DNA of 64,000 nt. It comes from Candidatus Kuenenia stuttgartensis. GTDB taxonomy: Bacteria > Planctomycetota > Planctomycetia > Isosphaerales > Isosphaeraceae. The position numbers and the translations under genes are program-made. Positions 45,437 to 53,675 of the stretch are shown here, piece by piece; position 1 is the first letter of the stretch, and every line of letters begins with the position of its first letter. The stretch is taken from contig CAMBEP010000017.1 of the NCBI GenBank assembly GCA_945865635.1, positions 1-64,000 of the forward strand, given 5' to 3'. Below the pieces are notes generated by a model that worked only from the letters and a program-made list of their open reading frames with translations, searched no databases and was not told the DNA's origin.

Positions 45437-47251
45437 ATGCTTCGAAGCCTTTATATTCGCGATCTTGCCTTGATCGAAGATGCTCAACTTTCTATGGAGA
45501 ATGGTTTTGTAGTCTGGTCTGGCGAGACTGGGGCGGGCAAAAGCCTTTTGTTGTCGGCGATTGGCCTGGTGCTAGGTGCAAAGGCTGATGCGGCTTGTGT
45601 GAGAAGCGGGGCTCAGGAGTCGATCGTGACCTGTACGTTCGATTTGTCGCGCCCTGACATTCGCAGACAGGTTGAAGCCACTCTAAGCGTGGCCATTCCA
45701 GATGATGATCTGATTCTGACACGTCGAGTCATGGCTGATCGAGGACGCTCGACTGCCATGGCCAATGGAATGCCTGTTTCTGTGAAGTCTCTCAAAGAAC
45801 TTGGGCGAATTCTGGTCGATTATGTCGGGCAGCACCAGACCCGAAGTCTGCTGGAAACTCGCACTCAGATGAGCTTTGTGGATCAGTCGGGCGCGTTGGA
45901 GCCGACTCTCCTGAGATTTATCAAGGCTCGAGATGCCTATGAAGCTGTTCGGCAAAGGAGAAGGCAGGAACTCGCAAATCTGGCTCGGGATTGCCGAGAG
46001 CGTGAACTGCTGAAATTCGAACTTTCCGAATTGGATCGACTAGAGCCGGTGACCAGCGAACCAGTCAAGCTGATGGAAGAGGCAAAACAACTGGCGCATG
46101 CAGACGAGATTCGACGAACCACGGCTGAGGCCTATGCCAAGATCTTCAGCCAGGAGAGGTCTGCTCACGACCAACTCGCTCGGATAGTGCGAAAATTGGG
46201 CTCTGTCGCGAGCTTGTCGGCGGATTTGACCGCCGTTCACGACTCTTTGGAAAACCTTGTGGAGCAGTTGGCGGAATCTGCAAGTATGTTGAACAGGATT
46301 GCGGACACAATTGAATCCGACCCACAGCGATTGGAGCGAATTGAGGAGCGGCTTGCTGAGTATCGTCGATTGGCCGCCCGGCTTGGCACAACTGAGGCGG
46401 GCTTGTCAAAAGTGCGTGAATCACATCGCCAGCGGCTAGCCGCGATGGAAGCATTGGAAAGCCGTGTCGTTCAGGATGAGATTCAAGTGCAACATCTTTG
46501 GAAATCATGCTTTGAAGCTGCTCAGTTGCTTTACGGTCAGCGCCTGAAAGCAGCTGGAGTATTGGTAGAGAAAGTCGCAGGCCCCTTCAAAAGGCTTGGG
46601 CTTGGTTCGGCTGTGCTAGAGATTGAAGTCGATCCGCTGATCTGGCCTGAATTCAGCCCAGAGCTGAGCTGTATCCCTGAAAATCAAGCCATGGTCAGAA
46701 TGCTTTTCAGGCCAAATCCGGGTGAGCCAGCTCGCCCTTTGGAAAGAATCGCTTCCGGTGGGGAATTGTCACGTCTTCTGCTTGCAATTTTGGTTTGTTT
46801 GGCCGATTCAGACCGAGTCCCCACTGTGATTCTTGATGAGATTGACACAGGTGTGGGTGGCCGGCTTGGCGGAGTCATAGGAGAGGTGATGGCAGAACTG
46901 TCGCGGCATCACCAGGTTCTTTGTGTTACACATCTTCCACAGATTGCAGCATATGCGGACAAGCACTTTCTGGTGAAGAAATCCAGAGAGTTGAACCGAA
47001 CTTGTACAACAGTTACCGAGCTGGATACGTCTGAACTGAGAGTATTGGAATTGGCTCAGATGATGAGAGGTTCCAAGGCCGACAAACTCACCATCAAAGA
47101 GGCCTCGGCTATGCTCAATTCCTCTCGGTCTAAGCCATTAGATACCGGGATTGCTGAGAACTGCCAGCGGGCGAGTTCGACAAAGGCCCTAAAAGCGAAT
47201 TCAGGTCGGGGCAAGGGGATCAAACAACAGTCTCGCGTTGTCGATTCATAA
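45437..47251 (+). CDS. recN: DNA repair protein RecN
   Basis: SMC-like ATPase that helps tether broken DNA ends in double-strand break repair. 604 residues: N-terminal LRSLYIRDLALIE, Walker A GETGAGKS (29-36) and YVGQHQ. A long coiled-coil-prone middle (about 150-390) follows, then the C-terminal ATPase half with the signature ASGGELSRLLLA and Walker B VILDEIDTGVGG. The His switch is in VTHLPQIAAYADKH. The last 50 residues are Ser/Lys-rich and not part of the fold. It converges with the SDR gene, 19 bases away. Confidence 0.97.
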   Translation: MLRSLYIRDLALIEDAQLSMENGFVVWSGETGAGKSLLLSAIGLVLGAKADAACVRSGAQESIVTCTFDLSRPDIRRQVEATLSVAIPDDDLILTRRVMADRGRSTAMANGMPVSVKSLKELGRILVDYVGQHQTRSLLETRTQMSFVDQSGALEPTLLRFIKARDAYEAVRQRRRQELANLARDCRERELLKFELSELDRLEPVTSEPVKLMEEAKQLAHADEIRRTTAEAYAKIFSQERSAHDQLARIVRKLGSVASLSADLTAVHDSLENLVEQLAESASMLNRIADTIESDPQRLERIEERLAEYRRLAARLGTTEAGLSKVRESHRQRLAAMEALESRVVQDEIQVQHLWKSCFEAAQLLYGQRLKAAGVLVEKVAGPFKRLGLGSAVLEIEVDPLIWPEFSPELSCIPENQAMVRMLFRPNPGEPARPLERIASGGELSRLLLAILVCLADSDRVPTVILDEIDTGVGGRLGGVIGEVMAELSRHHQVLCVTHLPQIAAYADKHFLVKKSRELNRTCTTVTELDTSELRVLELAQMMRGSKADKLTIKEASAMLNSSRSKPLDTGIAENCQRASSTKALKANSGRGKGIKQQSRVVDS

Positions 47252-47269
47252 GCATCGGATAGGCGCTGG

Positions 47270-48010
47270 TCACATGGTCCGGCCACCGTCAACCACCATG
47301 ACCTGACCGGTCATGAGTGTGGAGACATCGGCCAGGAAAATAATGGCTTCTGCAATATCATCAGGTGTTGCCGGGCGTTCCATGGGTGTGTGAACCATGG
47401 CTTTTTGGACCATGTCCTGATGGTCTGCCAGCCAACGGGTCTGTACAGGGCCTGGGGCTACGGCATTGATGCGCACTTCCGGCGCGAATGCCCTTGCCAG
47501 GCTTTTAGTCAAAGTGATGACTGCCCCTTTACTTGCAGCGTATGGGATTGATGACCCGCTACCTGCAAGACCCGCCACTGAGGCTACATTCACGATATTG
47601 CCACAGCGAGATTTTAGGTGCGGCATGGCAGCTCTGCAACAGGAAAACAAGCCTTTTAGGTTAACATTCAGAATGTCGTTCCAGACTTCTTCCGTTACGG
47701 CATCAAGGTCCGAGTGATCAATAAAGTGGGTTGTGCCGGCATTGTTTACAAGCACATTCAGGCCACCAAAATGGTTTATTGTCTGACTGATCATAGAGCG
47801 AACAGCGGCTTCATCAGCCACGTTGGCGGCCACGACGATGGCTTCTACCCCCTTGGCTCGAACCTGGGTTGCAGTCTCTTCGGCTTCATTGCGGGATTTG
47901 GAATAGTTCACGACAATGTCATATCCACGGTCGGCTAGACCAATGGCTGTAGACCGACCGATTCCGGTCGCTGAACCGGTAATAAGTGCAACTTTTCGAG
48001 AGGTTTGCAT
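47270..48010 (-). CDS. Short-chain dehydrogenase/reductase (FabG-like)
   Basis: Classical SDR of 246 residues. The cofactor loop is TGSATGIGRS (11-20), followed by NNAG, and the catalytic Ser and Tyr-x-x-x-Lys are in VASVAGLAGS and YAASKGA. The C-terminal MTGQVMVVDGGRTM is as in FabG-like enzymes, with an Asn-Tyr-Ser after strand beta2 (NYSKSRNE) that points to NADPH. It may be a 3-ketoacyl-ACP reductase or act on sugars or other alcohols. There are no fatty acid synthesis genes near. Confidence 0.92.
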   Translation of the reverse strand: MQTSRKVALITGSATGIGRSTAIGLADRGYDIVVNYSKSRNEAEETATQVRAKGVEAIVVAANVADEAAVRSMISQTINHFGGLNVLVNNAGTTHFIDHSDLDAVTEEVWNDILNVNLKGLFSCCRAAMPHLKSRCGNIVNVASVAGLAGSGSSIPYAASKGAVITLTKSLARAFAPEVRINAVAPGPVQTRWLADHQDMVQKAMVHTPMERPATPDDIAEAIIFLADVSTLMTGQVMVVDGGRTM

Positions 48011-48139
48011 GACAACAGTTACTCGCCTGGAATGAGGAATCGGATCGAATCATTCACACTTTCTTGATCATGACATGGTAATTCATGAGTAACAAGTCGG
48101 GAGGGTCTTTATCTTGGGCAGGATCATTAAAATTCGGTC

Positions 48140-49333
48140 TTATTCCAAAAAGTCGGCGGCCACTGTGTCGCCCAGCATGACTCCTGACCGCGTTAGGCGG
48201 ATGGTTGTGCCATCGTCTGTAATAAGTCCTGAGCTAACATGTTTCAAGATGGAGGGGGTTGCCAGTTCGTCCAGAATAAATCCGGTTCTAGCAAGGAAGT
48301 CTTCGCGATTGATACCCATCTGAACCCGTCGGATCATCAGAGTTGCGGTCTCTCTGGCACGCTCTTCTGGTGAGAGTTGCTCGCTTGGGCCGGTGGCATC
48401 AAGCCCATTTTCCATTCGCTTGATGTAACCAGGCAAGTCGCGGATGTTTGTTGCTCGAAGCCCGTTTTGATAGCGGGCGGCACCTAGGCCGAACCCGAAA
48501 TAGGCATCGTTTGACCAGTAAACAAGATTATGGCGGCATTCAAATCCGGGCTTGGCATAGTTTGAAATTTCGTATTGTGCCAAGCCTTCGGCCGCCAGGC
48601 GATCGATTGTCGATTCATACATGTTGGCTTCGGTCTCTTCGTCGATGGGATTAACAAGCCCCGCCTGAAGCTGTTTCCAAAGCAGTGTGCCTTTTTCAAA
48701 GATCAAGCCATAGCATGAGAGATGATTAGGGGCAAGATTCAGGACAGTCTCAAGGTCGTTTTCCCAAGTGGCCATCACGGAACCGGGTGCACCAAAAATT
48801 AGGTCAACCGACCAGTTAAGGCCAGCATTCCTGATAAGGTCAACAGATCGGAAAACATCTGCTGGTTTGTGGTTGCGTTCAAGAACCGCTAAGGCCGCTG
48901 TATCGAAGGACTGCGCCCCCAAGCTGATGCGTGTAACACCAAAGCTTCTCAGGATACTGACTTTTTCGGAGTCAAGCGTGCCGGGGTTTGCTTCAACAGT
49001 CCATTCGCCATGAGGTGCCAGTTCGAAATATTGACGAGTCATTTCACAAAACTTGAAGAGCTGACTGGCATTCAGCCGAGTTGGTGTTCCTCCGCCTACG
49101 AAGATGGTATCGACAGGGGCTCGGCTTGTCAGGCTGCGACGGATTTCTGCTTCCAGTGCGATTAAATATCGATCTGCCAGATCGTCCTGGCCGGCAACAG
49201 AAGCAAAGTCACAGTAGCCGCACTTATGGGCGCAGAATGGAATATGAAGATAAGCAGCCCGCGGGATCATCCAAGGCAATGCTGAGTTGAAGTGGGAGGA
49301 TTCTGAATTCATTTTCAGGTTGGTATCAATCAC
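48140..49333 (-). CDS. hemW: Radical SAM heme chaperone HemW
   Basis: Relative of coproporphyrinogen III oxidase that acts as a heme chaperone rather than an oxidase. It is 397 residues with the radical SAM motif Cys34-x3-Cys38-x2-Cys41 in PFCAHKCGYCDF. The next part, VDTIFVGGGTPT, and then ISLGAQSF and HLSCYGL, are typical HemW stretches. The GTG start at 49333 overlaps the NifU-domain gene stop by 4 bases (GTGA), so translation is coupled. ATG 49312 is an alternative. Distinguishing HemW from HemN rests on the short length and the missing N-terminal HemN extension. Confidence 0.92.
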   Translation of the reverse strand: MIDTNLKMNSESSHFNSALPWMIPRAAYLHIPFCAHKCGYCDFASVAGQDDLADRYLIALEAEIRRSLTSRAPVDTIFVGGGTPTRLNASQLFKFCEMTRQYFELAPHGEWTVEANPGTLDSEKVSILRSFGVTRISLGAQSFDTAALAVLERNHKPADVFRSVDLIRNAGLNWSVDLIFGAPGSVMATWENDLETVLNLAPNHLSCYGLIFEKGTLLWKQLQAGLVNPIDEETEANMYESTIDRLAAEGLAQYEISNYAKPGFECRHNLVYWSNDAYFGFGLGAARYQNGLRATNIRDLPGYIKRMENGLDATGPSEQLSPEERARETATLMIRRVQMGINREDFLARTGFILDELATPSILKHVSSGLITDDGTTIRLTRSGVMLGDTVAADFLE

Positions 49334-49680
49334 ACAACCACTTCCAAAAAACGTACTTCAGGTACATAGGCTTTCACGGTGGATTCAAGCATCATCGAAA
49401 GTCTGATCGCCGACGAAGCGCAGCCTTGGCAACTGCCTTTAAGACGCATCTGAACGACTCGGTCGGAATCAACCCCAATAAATTCAACGCTTCCGCCATC
49501 TCGTTGCAGTTCGGGATTGATGACCTGCTCAAAGACGATTCTAACACGCTCTTGAATAGGAGTGTCGGCAGTAAGGACCAACGACAGGGTAGAGCCGGTT
49601 GACGCTTTTTTTGCCCATTGGCCAGCAATCGAACAGGCGCTTTCGGGAGCAGGATTTACAGGGGAATCGGGCGTAGACAT
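49330..49680 (-). CDS. NifU C-terminal-domain protein
   Basis: A 116-residue Fe-S scaffold/carrier-like protein. The NifU domain (about 45-115) contains NPELQRDGGSVEFIG and the CxxC motif, Cys84-x2-Cys87 in GSCQGCASS. Such domains hold and hand over iron-sulfur clusters. It lies just before hemW, a [4Fe-4S] enzyme, and overlaps it by 4 bases, suggesting cluster delivery to radical SAM proteins. ATG 49680 is chosen; two in-frame starts upstream would add an unrelated lead. The N-terminal 40 residues are low-complexity. Confidence 0.9.
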   Translation of the reverse strand: MSTPDSPVNPAPESACSIAGQWAKKASTGSTLSLVLTADTPIQERVRIVFEQVINPELQRDGGSVEFIGVDSDRVVQMRLKGSCQGCASSAIRLSMMLESTVKAYVPEVRFLEVVV

Positions 49681-50049
49681 GAGCCTGAGCGACTCCATAT
49701 GAAGAAAGCATGGGAACATGTACCCATCGCAAAAATGTTGAGGTTGCGATTAAGCACCTGTTCTCTTCCAAGACGATCGGATCAAGTATTGGCCTCTGGT
49801 CAGAGACAATCCTTGAAAAATATGGTCGTCCCTGAGAACATCCTAAAAATCAATATAACAGGAATCTCTCTAAAGATCATCTACCAAGCGAAAAATCGAG
49901 CATAAGCGTCCAATGACGAAACCTGTCGTACAAGTCGACCAAATTCTGATCGGTCTAATTTTGAAACGAACCACAAGCCAAACAATAGCAAACGAAGTGC
50001 ATACGTTTGGCTCGTTGATCGGTATCAAGAATTTCAAAACGAGGCAGGA
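49681..50049. other. Intergenic region upstream of NifU/hemW
   Basis: About 370 bases without a convincing gene or RNA element. It must contain the promoter of the minus-strand NifU-hemW pair and the end of the RRM transcript. No strong terminator hairpin is seen. Confidence 0.4.
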
Positions 50050-50520
50050 TCAATAATCACTGTCGCGTTTGCGGTCTCTGTCGCGGCCTCTATTGCCACC
50101 ATAGCCGCGATCCGTGCGATCGCCACGATCAGACCCAAAACCGCTTCCACCATAACTGCCTCGTTGAGGCCTTTCGCCGCCGCCCCCACCTCCGCCATAA
50201 CCACTGCTTTCAGGCTTGTCACCACCATATCCGTAACCGCCTCGATCAGGCCTGTCGCCACCACCACCAGCTTGTCTGGCACGGGCTTCATTTACGGTGA
50301 GTCGGCGGCCTTGATGGTCTTGGCCATCAAGCTTCTCGATGGCGGCAAGGGCCTCGCCATCCAATTCCATCTCAACAAATCCGAATCCGCGGCTTCGGCC
50401 TGTTTCACGGTCGCTAAGTACCGATGCGGAGATGACTTTGCCATAGCCTTCAAAAAGAGACTGTAAGTCTTCTGAAGCCATTGTGTATGGCAGATTACCA
50501 ACATAGAGACGCTTTGCCAT
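50050..50520 (-). CDS. RNA-binding protein, RRM with Gly-rich tail
   Basis: A 156-residue bacterial RRM protein of the type found in cyanobacteria and planctomycetes. The RRM (about 3-80) carries RNP2 LYVGNL (5-10) and RNP1 RGFGFVEM (44-51). The tail (about 85-156) is Gly/Tyr/Arg/Asp-rich with GGGGG and YGG repeats, a disordered RNA-binding type. It probably binds and stabilises or remodels cytoplasmic RNA, with a suggestion of stress or cold response from relatives. ATG 50520 begins MAKRLYVGNL, standard for the family. Confidence 0.93.
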   Translation of the reverse strand: MAKRLYVGNLPYTMASEDLQSLFEGYGKVISASVLSDRETGRSRGFGFVEMELDGEALAAIEKLDGQDHQGRRLTVNEARARQAGGGGDRPDRGGYGYGGDKPESSGYGGGGGGGERPQRGSYGGSGFGSDRGDRTDRGYGGNRGRDRDRKRDSDY

Positions 50521-50974
50521 CGAGTTTTACCCCAATCGAGGGGGCTCTCCACCTGTATCAACTGTTTGTAATGGAACCTGTATGAACGTATCTCTCAGCA
50601 TCATTCAAATCAATTTGAACGGCGCCGATATGGATCAAGACCATACAGAACAGACCAACACTCATGATGAGGATGAAAGTTAGACGAATGTAGGAATTGG
50701 ATGAGGAGTGGATGGGCAGATTCCCAGATATGCGCTAGCTTAGAGGATACTGATTACTGAATCAACAAAAAAATTTCAAGATGATCGCAATCCGCGATTT
50801 TTAACATCGAACCCAATCCCTTTTTATGTCACTTTTAAAAGTCGATTTATGCGGTTTTCAAGTTTTATTGTTTGTCTTAAATGCTTGTATATTTAATGGT
50901 TGTCTATCGTATATGGGTTCGTTTCGCATGTTCGCTCAATAGGCATTTTGCATGTGTGCAAATGTTCTGGTTGA
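50521..50974. other. AT-rich leader/spacer upstream of the RRM gene
   Basis: About 450 bases, clearly AT-rich, with no coding frame. As relatives of the RRM gene often have long leaders, part may be its 5' untranslated region. A small inverted repeat (CATTTTGCA-TGTG-TGCAAATG, 50944-50964) lies just past the end of the next minus-strand gene. No known RNA is recognised. Confidence 0.4.
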
Positions 50975-52336
50975 TCAAGGCAACGGTATGTTTTCAAAAA
51001 TCCATTGGATTGGAATGGTTTTGAGATCGCCTGGGATCTCGATGATCATGGCGTGGTCCTCGGGCTTGCCAGGGATATCGACAAACAGAAATTCGTATAC
51101 TGTGCGGTTTGGGGCAGACCCTTGGCTTGATGAAAACCCACCATTTAAGGGAATTCTGGCAGAGTCGGGCTTTACAAGCGATACTTGGGGAGTCAGGTTG
51201 GCTTGCCGGTAGCTGTCTAGCTTTTCCGAACCGGCTGGGGCGGGTGATTTGACTTCTACGGTCACTTTCCAAACGGGTGGTTCGATTTCGAAGGCCATGA
51301 GACGTGCTGAAGCATCGCCTGAGGTCACTTCCTGGCCTTGATCCTTAAGCTTTGGAATGGTCAGGGTCCGCTTTGCCATGGGTAAGGTTAATTCGGCAGC
51401 AACGACCAGTCTGGAGATTTTGCTGGCATCGCGCCCGGGTGCTGTGAGGTTCAGATTCAAGTCAACAATCGGATTCTCAGGGCGAATCGAAAGTTCCATG
51501 GATTCTCCAGCGGTCGAAGGTGGGACTTTGCGACCTTTGTCGTCCATAGCGATTATTTGATCCGTTCGTAATTTGAGTACCAATGGGCGTAGTCGGGGTT
51601 CCCAGGCCAACTCCATCTGAAGGTTTGCAAGATGGGCCCCAGTGGCGAGGTCGCTCGTGGTCCCAATCCGATTCAACGAAATACGAAAGGCGTCCTTGTA
51701 TTGGATGAACTTGGCATTGGGTGAACTTAATCCAGACCCAAATTCGCCCGGCCTGGCTGGGTCGGCATTCGTGGAATTCAATAAGCCGATTGCATTTTCC
51801 GCCGTGTAAAAATTGAGCGATAAGCCCGCCTTGCGCGAAATTTCATCGAGAGCGGCAAAGAACCCAACAGACTTCAGGTTAAGCGAAAGGGTCGGGTTAC
51901 CTGTTTCCTGACCATTTTGTTCACGCAGGTCAACCACTGTATTGCCGGACTGCTGCTGGAGGGATTTAAGGGCATCAGAAAGGCGGATCGAATCACCTTG
52001 GATCGTCACTATTGAGGCTTCGGGATTGGTCTTTGGGCCTGCCTCCAAAGTCGTTCTGATCCGTTTCAGCCGAATGTCGCGATTGGCGGATTCCGGCTTG
52101 CCGGACGATTCTGGCAAGTGAGGTAAAATCTTTGTGCCGAGCTTGATTAGAGCATCCTCCGCTGATTTGGCTTGCTGATTGTCTAAGGCATCAAGCTTTT
52201 CGATGAGCTGGATAACCCGATCTTTTAAAGCATCCTGAGACATGGCTGTTGCGGGAGGGAAGGCAAGCCATGCACACATCAACAGAATGCCAGGATTAAC
52301 GAGCTTTTGAATCGAAGCCAGAAGTCGGTTGATCAT
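50975..52336 (-). CDS. Exported protein with STN-like domains
   Basis: A 453-residue exported protein (signal peptide about 1-32, ending TAMSQ). After a helical segment, residues about 110-200 contain VTIQGDSIRLSDALKSLQQ and LNLKSVGFFAALDEISRKAG. This is the short repeat seen in STN/secretin-N-like domains. The C-terminal half is beta-rich, with KVTVEVKSPAP and a final FLFVDIPGKPEDH section. It lacks the secretin pore domain. Function unknown; periplasmic or outer-surface. Confidence 0.75.
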   Translation of the reverse strand: MINRLLASIQKLVNPGILLMCAWLAFPPATAMSQDALKDRVIQLIEKLDALDNQQAKSAEDALIKLGTKILPHLPESSGKPESANRDIRLKRIRTTLEAGPKTNPEASIVTIQGDSIRLSDALKSLQQQSGNTVVDLREQNGQETGNPTLSLNLKSVGFFAALDEISRKAGLSLNFYTAENAIGLLNSTNADPARPGEFGSGLSSPNAKFIQYKDAFRISLNRIGTTSDLATGAHLANLQMELAWEPRLRPLVLKLRTDQIIAMDDKGRKVPPSTAGESMELSIRPENPIVDLNLNLTAPGRDASKISRLVVAAELTLPMAKRTLTIPKLKDQGQEVTSGDASARLMAFEIEPPVWKVTVEVKSPAPAGSEKLDSYRQANLTPQVSLVKPDSARIPLNGGFSSSQGSAPNRTVYEFLFVDIPGKPEDHAMIIEIPGDLKTIPIQWIFENIPLP

Positions 52337-52420
52337 TGGAAATCTCTCTGAAGCTGGCTTGAAAAGGGGTTCAGAAAACGAACAGTCGAATTGGCACAGA
52401 ATCGTAAAGCCGGGTTTGGC

Positions 52421-53503
52421 TCAATCCAGGACCCACTCTCCATTGTGACAGAGAACTTTGTTATCGGCTAGGATTTTTCCGCCTGCACGCATATCAATGA
52501 TAAAATCCCAGTGTAGACCGGATTGGTTTGTTCCGCCCGTTTCTGGATAGCTCGAACCCAAGGCCACGTGAGCCGTTCCGCCAATCTTTTCGTCGTAAAG
52601 GATGGATCCGCTGAAACGGTCAATTCCCTCGTTGAGCCCGATACCCAGTTCTCCTACGAAGGCGGCACCTTCGTCCATTGCAATCATTGCACGAAGATAA
52701 TCCTGACCAGTTTTCGCCTTGGCTTCAATGACTTTTCCTTTCTCGAAAATCATGGTGATTCCTTCGAGCAGGTGGCCATCGCGCAGGACGGGCTGGGAGC
52801 AAGTCAATTTGCCCGTTGCAGATGTTTCTACAGGGCCAGTAAATATTTCGCCTGACGGCATATTGCGGCGGCCATCGGAATTGATCCAGAATCTTCCACT
52901 TACGTCAAAAGTGAGATCCGTGCCTTTGGATTGAAGCTTTACAGAGCTGGCCGTCTTGATGAGGTCGATGACACGCGATTGCCTTACTCCGAGCTCTTTC
53001 CAGGCGGCCACAGGGTCGGCTTGGTCGAGAAACATGGCAGAGCAGACAAACGCTTCGTACTCGTCCAGATTCATTCCGGCGAGTTCCGCATAAGTCGCAG
53101 TAGGGTATTGGGTAAGAACCCATTTCTTTCGACTTGAAAGCCTCCTGAGCGGCTCTCGTGCTTTGTCGAAAAGTGCTTGTTTTTTGGGGTCTGCTGTTTG
53201 CTTGATGCTGGTCTCGGCGAGTATTCGGATCCGGGCGTCAATCGAGCCTGCCTCTGCATAACTGGCGGTAGGTACGGCCAGGATTTGGTCGTTAGTACCG
53301 TGATTGATCAAATATTCGGTCAGGCCGGGTATTTCCAGACGAACGATGGGAATGCATTGTTTGCGGATAACTGCTTGTGCCACTGCATTTACGAGTGGTT
53401 CAGCGATGGTTTCAGCCGAGATAAGGACAGTCTCACCAGGCTGTAGAGCCAAGCAATAATCGGTCAGCAGATCGGCCCATCTTCGGAGCAATTCGGCTTG
53501 CAT
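52421..53503 (-). CDS. M29-family aminopeptidase
   Basis: A 360-residue metalloaminopeptidase of the thermophilic M29 family (AmpS/AmpT type), which removes N-terminal amino acids in the cytoplasm. The start MQAELLRRWADLLTDYCL followed by PGETVLI matches the usual N-terminus, so ATG 53503 is preferred over ATG 53554. Conserved parts seen are NMPSGEIFTGPVETSATG, FVGELGIGLNEGID and GGTNQSGLHWDFIIDM, which hold the Glu, His and Asp metal ligands. It diverges from the permease gene. Confidence 0.88.
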   Translation of the reverse strand: MQAELLRRWADLLTDYCLALQPGETVLISAETIAEPLVNAVAQAVIRKQCIPIVRLEIPGLTEYLINHGTNDQILAVPTASYAEAGSIDARIRILAETSIKQTADPKKQALFDKAREPLRRLSSRKKWVLTQYPTATYAELAGMNLDEYEAFVCSAMFLDQADPVAAWKELGVRQSRVIDLIKTASSVKLQSKGTDLTFDVSGRFWINSDGRRNMPSGEIFTGPVETSATGKLTCSQPVLRDGHLLEGITMIFEKGKVIEAKAKTGQDYLRAMIAMDEGAAFVGELGIGLNEGIDRFSGSILYDEKIGGTAHVALGSSYPETGGTNQSGLHWDFIIDMRAGGKILADNKVLCHNGEWVLD

Positions 53504-53675
53504 TCGTTCTGTTCCCGCTTTGATCGAGTTTCCGTAGGCAAATGAAGAACGCATATCGGTATGATCGTTTTTTGTGTTGGCCTACGTTATTCTATGCAGA
53601 GCCATAAGCTTGGTACAATCGGTTTCTACCGTGCAACCGTGCAGTTTTTCGGACTCAATCGACTTGAAGGAAGCA

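Noticed and set aside
50944-50964. Inverted repeat after the STN-like gene as a terminator
   Set aside because: The stem has a bulge and no T-run follows on the minus strand.
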